39,537 nt of DNA from Microbacterium sp. GTDB lineage: Bacteria; Actinomycetota; Actinomycetes; Actinomycetales; Microbacteriaceae. This document shows, in pieces, positions 22,533-30,018 of the stretch (positions are counted from its first letter, which is position 1; each line of letters begins with the position of its first letter). The notes beneath the pieces are model-generated. The model was not told the DNA's origin. It was given only the letters and a program-made list of their open reading frames with translations, and made no database searches. The stretch lies in contig NZTV01000095.1 in NCBI GenBank assembly GCA_002703245.1, positions 1-39,537 of the forward strand, in the 5' to 3' direction. The translations under genes and the position numbers were made by a program.

Positions 22533-23647
22533 GCCGAAACCCCCTTGATCGGCGCCCAGGGAGCGCCATCGCCGTCCATCCGGGTCACGAAGGCATCGTC
22601 TCCCGAAATCTCCCCCGCTGCCACCGGTCGCCCTCGGAAGGCCGATGCGTATGTCGCCGCGGCGAATTCCAACGTGCGGCGGGCATCGGCGATCGACACG
22701 CCTGGCTCGCCGCCGCCGCGCAGGGCGTCGATCACGGCGGCGAACTGCATCCGGTGTCCGCTGGTGGTGGCGTCCTCGTCGTCGCCGGCTCGCCAACGGT
22801 CGGCGAGATCCTCGTGGCCGGGCGCAGGGGTGAAGGTCCAGTCCGCATCGGTGTACCCGTAGAGGTGCTCGACCTCGACCGTGGCGTGCTCGAAGTCGAA
22901 CCGCAGGCGCGAGGTCTCGCGCGGGGAGACGACGGAGTTGACCACTGTGGCCAGCGCGCCGTTGTCGAACCGCGCGATCGCCATCGAGACATCCTCGGTG
23001 TCGGTCGGGCGGGACTGTCGAGCGGCCATCGCCGTCACCTCGGCCCAGGGGCCCAGGATGCTCAGCAGGAGGTCAAACTGGTGGATGCCGTGACCCATCG
23101 TCGGACCGCCCCCCTCGGTGTCCCATCGTCCGCGCCACGGCACCGCGAAGTAGTCGTCGGGTCGGTACCAGAGGGTCTCGCAGGTCGCCACCTGCGGGCG
23201 CCCGAGAGCTCCCTCCTCGGCGAGGGCGCGCAACCGCACCGCGGCGGGCCCGAAGCGGTGCTGGTACACCGTCAGCGCCGGCACCCCGGTCTCGGCATGG
23301 ACGGCGACGAGCTCGTCCATCTCGGCGAGGCTCAGTGCCGTCGGCTTCTCCACGAGCACCGGGACCCCGGCCTGCATCGCGGCGATCGCCAGCGGCGTGT
23401 GGGTCTTCGGCGGGGTGCACACCGAGACGAGGTCGAGGCCCGCTTCGGCCAACAGCTGGTCGGCGGTGCCGTACGTGGCCGGTCCGCCGAAGCGCGCGGC
23501 GAATTCGCTCGCGCGGTCCGCGTCGACGTCCGCGACACCGACGAGCTCGATGCGCGGCGTCAGCTCGGCGATCGCCGACGCGTGGGCGTGGGCGATCGCG
23601 CCGGTGCCGATGATCCCGGCCCGCAGCGGCGGGGGGGTGATGGTCAC
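22529..23647 (-). CDS. Gfo/Idh/MocA oxidoreductase (paralogue A)
   Basis: 372 residues, GTG start at 23647 with GAGGAG 7 nt upstream. GIIGTGAIAHAHA (11-23) is the cofactor loop and EKP lies at 100-102, the same positions as in the paralogue at 19724-20842. GHGIHQFDLL and YFAVPWRGRWDTEGGGPT are also shared. Predicted NAD(P)-dependent sugar dehydrogenase. It follows the ABC exporter gene by 38 nt and overlaps the DUF6807 gene. Two copies in one operon suggest either two linked redox steps or use on two related sugars. Confidence 0.9.
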   Translation of the reverse strand: MTITPPPLRAGIIGTGAIAHAHASAIAELTPRIELVGVADVDADRASEFAARFGGPATYGTADQLLAEAGLDLVSVCTPPKTHTPLAIAAMQAGVPVLVEKPTALSLAEMDELVAVHAETGVPALTVYQHRFGPAAVRLRALAEEGALGRPQVATCETLWYRPDDYFAVPWRGRWDTEGGGPTMGHGIHQFDLLLSILGPWAEVTAMAARQSRPTDTEDVSMAIARFDNGALATVVNSVVSPRETSRLRFDFEHATVEVEHLYGYTDADWTFTPAPGHEDLADRWRAGDDEDATTSGHRMQFAAVIDALRGGGEPGVSIADARRTLEFAAATYASAFRGRPVAAGEISGDDAFVTRMDGDGAPWAPIKGVSA

Positions 23648-23685
23648 GGGGGACTCCTCTTCGAGGTCGGTGGACGGTGGGTGCT

Positions 23686-25461
23686 TCAGGCCGATCCAGC
23701 CTGTGTCAGGTGCAGGTCCGCGTAGCGGCCCTCGAGGTCGAGCAGGTCGCCGTGGCTCCCCTGCTCGACGATGCGGCCGTGCTCGAGGACGACGATCCGG
23801 TCCGCCCGGCGGATGGTAGAGAGCCGGTGTGCGACGACGAGGGTCGTTCGACCCGCCATCAGGCGCGCCAGGGCCTCCTTGACGAGCTGCTCGGACTCGG
23901 GGTCCAACGCACTGGTCGCCTCGTCCAGGAGGAGGATGCGCGGGTCGCGGATGAGGGCGCGGGCGATGGCGAGCCGTTGGCGTTGCCCCCCGGACAAGCG
24001 CGCGCCGCGCTCGCCGACCAACGTGTCCAGGCCCTGGGGTTGCGCATCGACGAACTCCAGCGCATTCGCGTCGGCGAGGGCCTGGCGGATCCGTTCGTCG
24101 GAGACGTCCTCCAGGCCGTAGGCGATGTTCTCCCGGATGCTGCCCTCGAACAGGACCGACTCCTGCGGAACGACGGAGACGAAGCGTCGGGCGGTGCGCA
24201 GGTCGAGTTCCTGCATGTCGACGCCGTCGAGCAGGATGCGGCCGCCGGTGGGGCGGAGGAATCCCAGAACGAGGTTCAGCATCGTCGACTTGCCGGATCC
24301 GCTGGACCCGACGAAGGCGATCGTCTGGCCGGACGGGATCTGCAGATCGATGTCGTGCAGCGAGTCCTCGTCGGCTCCGGGGTACCGGTGGCTGACCGCC
24401 GACAGGGTGATGTCGCCTCGAACCGTCTCGACCGCACGCTTGCCCTCGTTCAGCTCCAGGTCCGGCTCCTGGGTCACTTCGGCGATCGAACGCACGGATT
24501 CCAGGCCGCGGGCGCCGACGGGGATCAGCATGAGCAGCTGGGTGAGCCCCTGGGTCAGCAGGGTGAAGTAGGTCGACAGCAGGACGACCTCGCCGGGGGT
24601 GATGGGCAGGATCCCGGTCAGCGCGAAAACGGCGGCCAGCACGAGGCATCCCACCCCCAGCAGCTGCATCGCGACCCAGGAGATCGACGCGACGTGCCCG
24701 TTGAGGATGTCGAGATTCAGACCAGCGCGGCGGACGCCGTCGGCGCCGGTGGCGACCCGGGTCACGGCGGTGCGCTCGAGGCCATGGGCGCGCGTGACCG
24801 GGATCAGGGAGGCCATCTCGCCGACCCGCGCCGAGAGCACTTCGACCTCGCGACGGAAGAGCTCGTTGCGGGTGCGCGAGCGTTTCCGCAGTCCGTAGCG
24901 GATGCCGATCGCGATCGGGACGGCGAGGGCGTACACCGGGAGGAATTGCGGGACGGCGACCGCGGTCATCGCGAGGGCGCCGATCATCACCATCGTCGCC
25001 GACAGCAGCGGGTGCGTCACCTGCTGCAACATCAGCTCGACGTTCTCGACGTCGCGCACGACCTTGGTCTGCACGATCGACGAGCTCACGCGCGAGTGAT
25101 AGCCGATCGACAGGCTCTGCAGGCGTTGCGCGAGCGCGTTGCGGAGATCCGCCCCGGTGTCGCGCACGATGGTCATGAACTGGCGGGTGTACAGGATGTG
25201 GTTCGGGTAGTTCTGGATCAGCAGGACGGCGGCGAGGGCGAACCACCACAGCACCGCGCTCACGTCGCCGTCGTCGGCGACGATGTCGATGATCGCCGCG
25301 GTGATGACGGGGAGGAACCACAGCGGGATCTCCTTCAGGGCGAAGGCGAGCACGGCGATGAGCATGCGCCACGGTCGACGCAGCAGGAGCCGGATCACCG
25401 ATCGCGCGGGACGGCGGCCGTCGATGGCGTCCGTCAGATCGGGAAGCGTTTTCCGAGTCAT
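23686..25461 (-). CDS. ABC exporter-type half transporter (membrane plus ATPase domain)
   Basis: 591 residues. Six membrane helices span about residues 25-330, then a nucleotide-binding domain with Walker A GSSGSGKST, signature LSGGQRQRLA, Walker B ILLLDEATSALD and the H-loop AHRLS. Such half transporters dimerise and move lipids, peptides or drugs, usually outward, so it is unexpected at the head of a sugar operon. The start at 25461 is preferred over an ATG at 25470 because a GTGACG-N17-TAGCAT promoter ends 7 nt before it, typical of leaderless mRNA. A LacI-type site (25441-25454) lies within the first codons. Confidence 0.9.
   Translation of the reverse strand: MTRKTLPDLTDAIDGRRPARSVIRLLLRRPWRMLIAVLAFALKEIPLWFLPVITAAIIDIVADDGDVSAVLWWFALAAVLLIQNYPNHILYTRQFMTIVRDTGADLRNALAQRLQSLSIGYHSRVSSSIVQTKVVRDVENVELMLQQVTHPLLSATMVMIGALAMTAVAVPQFLPVYALAVPIAIGIRYGLRKRSRTRNELFRREVEVLSARVGEMASLIPVTRAHGLERTAVTRVATGADGVRRAGLNLDILNGHVASISWVAMQLLGVGCLVLAAVFALTGILPITPGEVVLLSTYFTLLTQGLTQLLMLIPVGARGLESVRSIAEVTQEPDLELNEGKRAVETVRGDITLSAVSHRYPGADEDSLHDIDLQIPSGQTIAFVGSSGSGKSTMLNLVLGFLRPTGGRILLDGVDMQELDLRTARRFVSVVPQESVLFEGSIRENIAYGLEDVSDERIRQALADANALEFVDAQPQGLDTLVGERGARLSGGQRQRLAIARALIRDPRILLLDEATSALDPESEQLVKEALARLMAGRTTLVVAHRLSTIRRADRIVVLEHGRIVEQGSHGDLLDLEGRYADLHLTQAGSA
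25441..25454. promoter_or_regulatory. LacI-type operator inside the first exporter codons
   Basis: GGGAAGCGTTTTCC, a near palindrome around a central CG, overlaps codons 3-7 of the exporter gene, roughly 8-21 nt after the predicted leaderless start. A repressor here would block the elongating polymerase. Confidence 0.55.
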
Positions 25462-25468
25462 CGCCTCC

Positions 25469-25497
25469 ATGCTAGCGCGCTCCGGGATCCTCGTCAC
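25469..25497 (-). promoter_or_regulatory. Promoter of the exporter/oxidoreductase/DUF6807 operon
   Basis: Minus-strand GTGACG (25492-25497), exact 17-nt spacer, TAGCAT (25469-25474), then 7 nt to the ATG at 25461. Confidence 0.55.
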
Positions 25498-25529
25498 GGT
25501 CGGATCTGCGACCGGCAGAGGTGAGGGTG

Positions 25530-25542
25530 GGCAAGCGTTTTC
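25530..25542. promoter_or_regulatory. LacI-type operator GGCAAGCGTTTTC
   Basis: Exact inverted copy of the 13-mer at 13967-13979. Lies 25 nt before the GH35 start and 32 nt upstream of the exporter promoter, so it could serve both directions. Confidence 0.65.
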
Positions 25543-25566
25543 TCGCCGGCATCGGATTCTGCTTCG

Positions 25567-27714
25567 ATGGAGGGGATGTCTGCGCAGCGATACACCGTGT
25601 CCGTCTCCGCCCCCTCCGACGCGCACCCCGTCCTCGATGCCGGTATCGGCCCCGGCCACGGGATGACCGACCGCGCCGTCCTCGTCGACGGTCGGCCGGT
25701 CTTCCCGCGCAGCGGGGAGATCCACTACTCGCGGATCCCGCGCGCCGACTGGAGTCGCGTCCTGCACGCGGCGGCCGCCGGAGGGCTCACGCACGTGGCC
25801 ACCTACGTCTTGTGGAACCACCACGAGCCGGTCCGCGGCCAGGCGGACTTCTGCGGTGGACGCGATCTGCGGGCGTTCCTCGAGCACGCCCGCGACGCCG
25901 GGCTCGGGGTCGTCCTCCGCATCGGGCCCTACGCGCACGCCGAAGCCAGGCACGGCGGCCTGCCCGATTGGCTCGTCGACGGGGGGATCGCCGTCCGGAG
26001 CGACGACCCCGCGTACCTCGACGAGGTGCGGCGCTGGTACCGGCGGATCGCCGCGGAGATCGCCGGCATCGACCTGTTCGCGGTGCAGGTCGACAATGAG
26101 CTCTACGACCGTCCCGAGCACCTCGCCACGCTGCGCGCGATCGCCGAGGAGGTCGGGATCTCCGCCCCCCTCTGGGTCGCGACCGGGTGGGGAGGTGCGC
26201 AGCTGCCCCCCACGGTCGTGCCGACCTACGGCGGGTATGCCGACTCCTTCTGGGTCGAAGCCTCCGACGCGCGAGACGACCGCAGCCTCAGCAACTTCGA
26301 AATCACGCCGCGTCGCGACGACGACTCGATCGGTGCCGACCACCGCGGGGATGCGCGCGGCGCGGCGGACCAGGTGCGGGGCCGCTTTCCCTACCTCACC
26401 TGCGAGCTGGGCGCCGGCATGGTCTCCGCCTACCATCGACGACCGGCGGTGACCGCCCGCGATGTCGAGGCGCTCGCCATGGCCAAGCTCGCCTCCGGCA
26501 GCTCGTGGCAGGGGTACTACATGTACGCCGACGGCCGGAATCCGCGGCGGGAACTGCAGGAGCAGCACGCGCTCGGCGAGCCGAACGACTTCATCGAGAT
26601 CGGGTACGACTTCGGCGCCGCCGTGACCCTCGACGGCGCGGTCCGCGAGTCCTGGGCGCGGCTGAGACACCAGCATGCGCTCCTGGCGTCGTGGGGGCGG
26701 GAACTCGCCGACATGCCCGTCACCTTCCCGGCGCACGTGCCGACCCACGACGACGCCGCCTCCCTGCGGTGGTCGGTGCGCTCCGACGGGCACCGCGGGT
26801 TCGTCTTCGTCGTGAACCACCAGGCGCACACGGTCATGGCCGACCATGCGGGCGTGGTCTTCGACATCGAGCTCCCCGACGGTGCCGCGCGCTTCCCGGC
26901 GGTGGACATCCCCGGCGGCGCCGTGTTCGCGTGGCCCTTCGGCTGGACCCTCGGCGCCGCCCGCATCCGGACGCTGACCGCCCAGCCGGTCACCGAGACG
27001 ACCTGGCGCCAGGCCCCGCTTCTCGTGGTCGCCGCGACCGCCGGCATCGAGGTGATGGTCGACCTCGAAGATGCCGAGGTGGGGGAGAAGTCGTCGCTGC
27101 GCTTCGGTGACGTGTTCGAGCTGGTGCGGGACGGCTCGGTCACCGCGCGCGTGCTGGTCGTCGACCCCGACACGGCGCTCGCGCTCAGCGTGGATCGGGG
27201 ACGCCTCGTCCACACCTCCGGAGCCGTGCACGGTGGATGGGTCGTCTCCGACGACGCGACCGAGGTCTGGTGTCTGCAGGACGAGGGGTGGATGCACGCG
27301 GGAGCCGTGCGAGCGGAGCGGTGGGCCGCGACCGTGCGGGCCGTGCGGGACGCCGCCGTTCCTCCCGCACCGCGTGCCGCGCCGAACGGGCGCGCGTCGA
27401 TCCCCACCGACTGGACGGGAGCCGCCGTGGCCCGGGTGTCGCTCGGCGAGGTGCCCGAAGCCGGGGCGCTCGTCCTCGAGTGGCACGGCGATCTCGCCCG
27501 CGCGTGGGCGGGCGACCGTCTCGTCTCCGACGCGGTGTGGAACGGTCGCCCCTGGCGCATCCCGGCCGCCGATCTCGCCGGCCTCGAGGAGATCCGCCTG
27601 GAGATCCTGCCGTACGGCGCTGGCGGGCACATCCACATCATCGCCGGGCGGCCCGACGCGGCGAGGATCGAGCGGGCCGCGTGGGAGGTCCCCGGGCGCC
27701 TCAGATTGCCGTGA
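25567..27714 (+). CDS. GH35 beta-galactosidase
   Basis: 715 residues. The barrel opens with RSGEIHYSRIPRADW (48-62); E178 in FAVQVDNELYD is the acid/base and E280 in YLTCELGAGM the nucleophile, the canonical GH35 pair. Downstream beta-sandwich domains fill residues about 400-715. No signal peptide, so intracellular. Removes terminal beta-galactose. The start could be the ATG at 25567 or 25576 (MSAQRY); neither has a well-spaced ribosome site. Divergent from the exporter operon, with the LacI operator at 25530-25542 between them. Its 3' end overlaps the convergent LacI gene by 14 nt. Confidence 0.93.
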   Translation: MEGMSAQRYTVSVSAPSDAHPVLDAGIGPGHGMTDRAVLVDGRPVFPRSGEIHYSRIPRADWSRVLHAAAAGGLTHVATYVLWNHHEPVRGQADFCGGRDLRAFLEHARDAGLGVVLRIGPYAHAEARHGGLPDWLVDGGIAVRSDDPAYLDEVRRWYRRIAAEIAGIDLFAVQVDNELYDRPEHLATLRAIAEEVGISAPLWVATGWGGAQLPPTVVPTYGGYADSFWVEASDARDDRSLSNFEITPRRDDDSIGADHRGDARGAADQVRGRFPYLTCELGAGMVSAYHRRPAVTARDVEALAMAKLASGSSWQGYYMYADGRNPRRELQEQHALGEPNDFIEIGYDFGAAVTLDGAVRESWARLRHQHALLASWGRELADMPVTFPAHVPTHDDAASLRWSVRSDGHRGFVFVVNHQAHTVMADHAGVVFDIELPDGAARFPAVDIPGGAVFAWPFGWTLGAARIRTLTAQPVTETTWRQAPLLVVAATAGIEVMVDLEDAEVGEKSSLRFGDVFELVRDGSVTARVLVVDPDTALALSVDRGRLVHTSGAVHGGWVVSDDATEVWCLQDEGWMHAGAVRAERWAATVRAVRDAAVPPAPRAAPNGRASIPTDWTGAAVARVSLGEVPEAGALVLEWHGDLARAWAGDRLVSDAVWNGRPWRIPAADLAGLEEIRLEILPYGAGGHIHIIAGRPDAARIERAAWEVPGRLRLP

Positions 27715-28723
27715 CGTGCGCGCCCGCCGTCGACGCCCGCACGACCAGCTCCGGCTCGAACATCACCGTCGCACCGTCGGGTTCGTCGCCGGTGATGCGC
27801 GCGATGAGCAGTTCGGCTGCGCGGCGCCCCATGTCTCGTGCGGGCTGACGCACCGAGGTCAGCGGGACGGCCGCGACCGAGGCGAACTCGATGTCGTCGT
27901 AGCCGACCACCGCGATGTCCTCGGGCACGCGCACGCCCGACGCGATGAGCCCGAACACGATGCCGCACGCGAGGTGGTCATTGGCGGTCACGATTCCGTC
28001 CGGGCGCTCGTCAGGCGCGGCGGCCGCGATGCGTTCGCCGAGTTCGCGGCCCAGCTGCGCCGTCGTGCGAGCCGACCAGATGACATCGATCGTCGCATCC
28101 GGATACGCCGACACAGCCTCCCGCGCACCGGCGAGGCGCTCGCGCACCTGGCGGACCTCTTCGCGCGCACCGACGAAGGCGAGGCGGCGGCGACCGGCCC
28201 GCAGCAGGTGGTCGGCGGAGAGCCTGCCCCCGGCCACATCGTCGAACGACACGGCCGACAGGGTGCCGTCGTCGTCGACCGCATCCACCAGGACCACCGG
28301 GATGCCGCGCGCACGCAGCGTCGAGATCGACTCGTCCGGCGAACCGTACGGCGAGACCAGCACCCCCTCGACCTGCACCCGCTCGAACAGGCGCAGGTGC
28401 TCGCGCTCCTTGTCGGCGTCGTCGTCGTCGTTTCCGACGAGGATCCGGTACCCGGACTCGGCGGCGGCCTCCTCGGCGCCCGACACCATGGCCGCGAAGA
28501 ACGGGTTGGCGATGTTGATCACGGTCATCCCGAGCAGCCCGCTGCGTCCGGCGCGCAACTGTTGCGCCGCCTGCAGGGGGACGTATCCGAGGGCGTCGGC
28601 GGCCGACCGGACTCGCGACACGAGCTCCTCGCGTACCCGCTCCGGGCGGTTCAGGGCATTGGAGACGGTGCTGATGGACACACCGGCCCGTTCGGCGACA
28701 TCGCGGATCCCCACGCGCTTCAT
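27701..28723 (-). CDS. LacI-family repressor, probable controller of the galactoside genes
   Basis: 340 residues. IRDVAERAGVSISTVSNALNRPERV (6-30) is the helix-turn-helix; the hinge QAAQQLRAG and sensor domain with DGIVTANDHLACGIVFGL and VVGYDDIEFASVA follow. ATG at 28723 is preceded by GAGG. Its own upstream region holds the 14-mer GAAAAACGTTTCGC found at the transporter-operon promoter, plus a second half-site (28771-28780), so it likely represses itself, the transporter operon and, through related sites, GH35 and the exporter operon. The inducer is presumably a galactoside or arabinoside. Confidence 0.92.
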   Translation of the reverse strand: MKRVGIRDVAERAGVSISTVSNALNRPERVREELVSRVRSAADALGYVPLQAAQQLRAGRSGLLGMTVINIANPFFAAMVSGAEEAAAESGYRILVGNDDDDADKEREHLRLFERVQVEGVLVSPYGSPDESISTLRARGIPVVLVDAVDDDGTLSAVSFDDVAGGRLSADHLLRAGRRRLAFVGAREEVRQVRERLAGAREAVSAYPDATIDVIWSARTTAQLGRELGERIAAAAPDERPDGIVTANDHLACGIVFGLIASGVRVPEDIAVVGYDDIEFASVAAVPLTSVRQPARDMGRRAAELLIARITGDEPDGATVMFEPELVVRASTAGAHVTAI

Positions 28724-28770
28724 CGCATCCTCGCGTTCCCCGGCCTTCGGCGGCCGGCACCCCCATGGTA

Positions 28771-28795
28771 GGCGTTTTCCAGAAAAACGTTTCGC
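28771..28795. promoter_or_regulatory. Paired LacI-type operators before the LacI and serine hydrolase genes
   Basis: GGCGTTTTCC (28771-28780) and GAAAAACGTTTCGC (28782-28795) lie side by side. The second is identical to 13997-14010. A TACCAT -10-like box for the LacI gene (minus strand, 28763-28768) adjoins them, so autoregulation is likely. Confidence 0.65.
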
Positions 28796-28827
28796 GAATC
28801 CCCGGATGTCGGAGAATCATCCCGATC

Positions 28828-28854
28828 TCGGAGGATCCGGCCGATATCCTCCGA
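28828..28854. repeat. Perfect 9-bp inverted repeat upstream of the serine hydrolase
   Basis: TCGGAGGAT (28828-28836) pairs with ATCCTCCGA (28846-28854), loop 9 nt, 38 nt before the start at 28892. It may be an mRNA leader hairpin or a protein site. Confidence 0.5.
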
Positions 28855-28891
28855 CAAACGCGCGATCATCCGACCAACGGGAAGCCACACG

Positions 28892-29878
28892 ATGACACAG
28901 ACGTACGCCGCCGCTTTCGACTGGGCGCGTCAGCAGGTGGAAACCGGCGCGCTACCGACCGCCGTGCTCGGCATCGCCGACCGATCCGGAGTCATCGCGC
29001 TCGACGCCTTCGGACACACCGAGGGCCGCCCCGCGACCGTCGACGACCACTACTTCCTGTGGTCGATCACGAAGGTGCTCGTGGGGCTCACGGCCGCCCG
29101 AGCGATCGAGCGAGGGCTCGTGACGCCCCAGACCCCGCTGACCGACGCGCTGCCGGAGTTCGGGAGGGACCGGGACGATGCCGTGCTGCTGCGCCACCTG
29201 GTCTCGCACACGGCGGGCATCCCCGAACCGGCCCTCGATCACCGCGGCGCCCTCCGGGAGGCGCTTCTCACCCCGGGACGCGATTTCGCCGCCGGGTGGA
29301 TGTCGCGCTACTCCTCGGTCGCCTTCGACGGGGTGGCCGCACTCCTCGAGCACGCCGCGGGGTCGTCGTGGGAGTCGCAGCTGGGTGCGTGGACCGCGGC
29401 GGCCGGAGCCGACGGGGTGACCCTGGACACCTCGTGCGATCCTCATCCCGTCCCGGATGCGGCGGCCGCGGGCGTGGACATGTCCGCTTTCGCGGCCCTC
29501 CGCCATCCGGGCGCGGGTGCGATGGCGCGTGCGAGCGATCTCCTGGCGATCGGGTCGGCACTGCTGCGGGGCGGCGACGGGATCGTCGCACCGGCCACCC
29601 TCGGCATGATGCGACGCCCGCTCACCGGCGACATCCCCCGTTTGGAGCCCTACCCCGCGGATCGCGGGCAGGACTGGGGCTTCACGTGGAACCTGCGCAC
29701 ACGCGCGCCGGGCCTCATCGACACCGACGTGTACGGGCACGGAGGTTGGGCGGGGACCGAGTTCTGGATCCACCCGCGCCTCGGCGTCGCATACGTGCTC
29801 CTGACCAACCGCGCCGAACGTTCGGACGTCGACGCCGACCGCCTCGACAACGCCATCGCCGCAGCAGCCTCCCGCTGA
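28892..29878 (+). CDS. Serine hydrolase of the class C beta-lactamase family
   Basis: 328 residues. The catalytic tetrad S58-I-T-K61 is in YFLWSITK, the second motif Y140-S-S142 in SRYSSVAF, and the third is HGG (283-285) in YGHGGWAGTEF. These define the beta-lactamase/penicillin-binding/esterase EstB-like superfamily. There is no signal peptide, so a cytoplasmic esterase or peptidase role is likelier than drug resistance. ATG at 28892 has GGGAAG upstream. Its position next to the galactoside repressor suggests removal of an ester group (for example acetyl or feruloyl) from the glycan fragments; this is inference. Confidence 0.85.
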   Translation: MTQTYAAAFDWARQQVETGALPTAVLGIADRSGVIALDAFGHTEGRPATVDDHYFLWSITKVLVGLTAARAIERGLVTPQTPLTDALPEFGRDRDDAVLLRHLVSHTAGIPEPALDHRGALREALLTPGRDFAAGWMSRYSSVAFDGVAALLEHAAGSSWESQLGAWTAAAGADGVTLDTSCDPHPVPDAAAAGVDMSAFAALRHPGAGAMARASDLLAIGSALLRGGDGIVAPATLGMMRRPLTGDIPRLEPYPADRGQDWGFTWNLRTRAPGLIDTDVYGHGGWAGTEFWIHPRLGVAYVLLTNRAERSDVDADRLDNAIAAAASR

Positions 29879-29926
29879 CCTTGAGCCCCCCCCTCCCCGC
29901 CGACCCGTCCCGTTGCATCTCGGGGC

Positions 29927-29960
29927 AAAGGGGTGGTTCGGGCACAAAGGGATGGCTCGG
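29927..29960. repeat. Imperfect tandem repeat, two 15-nt units, 19-nt period
   Basis: AAAGGGGTGGTTCGG (29927-29941) and AAAGGGATGGCTCGG (29946-29960) match at 13 of 15 positions. They sit between the 3' ends of the convergent serine hydrolase and pgm genes. Confidence 0.55.
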
Positions 29961-30018
29961 TCGCCGACCTGGGCAGCACGGCCGCGGACCCGCGGGGCGG
30001 GGCGGCCGGCGCGGGGCG

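Noticed and set aside
24882..24897. A further copy of the 60-nt element end (TTTCCGCAGTCC)
   Set aside because: It lies inside the exporter gene, lacks the partner end 50 nt away, and matches the codons needed for the protein.
23686..27636. A 1316-codon minus frame extending the ABC exporter over GH35
   Set aside because: The extension is antisense to GH35 and has no transporter features; promoter and family N-terminus fit 25461.
28892..29878. Beta-lactamase resistance gene
   Set aside because: Motifs place it in the broad serine hydrolase family, but it lacks a signal peptide and sits in a sugar locus.
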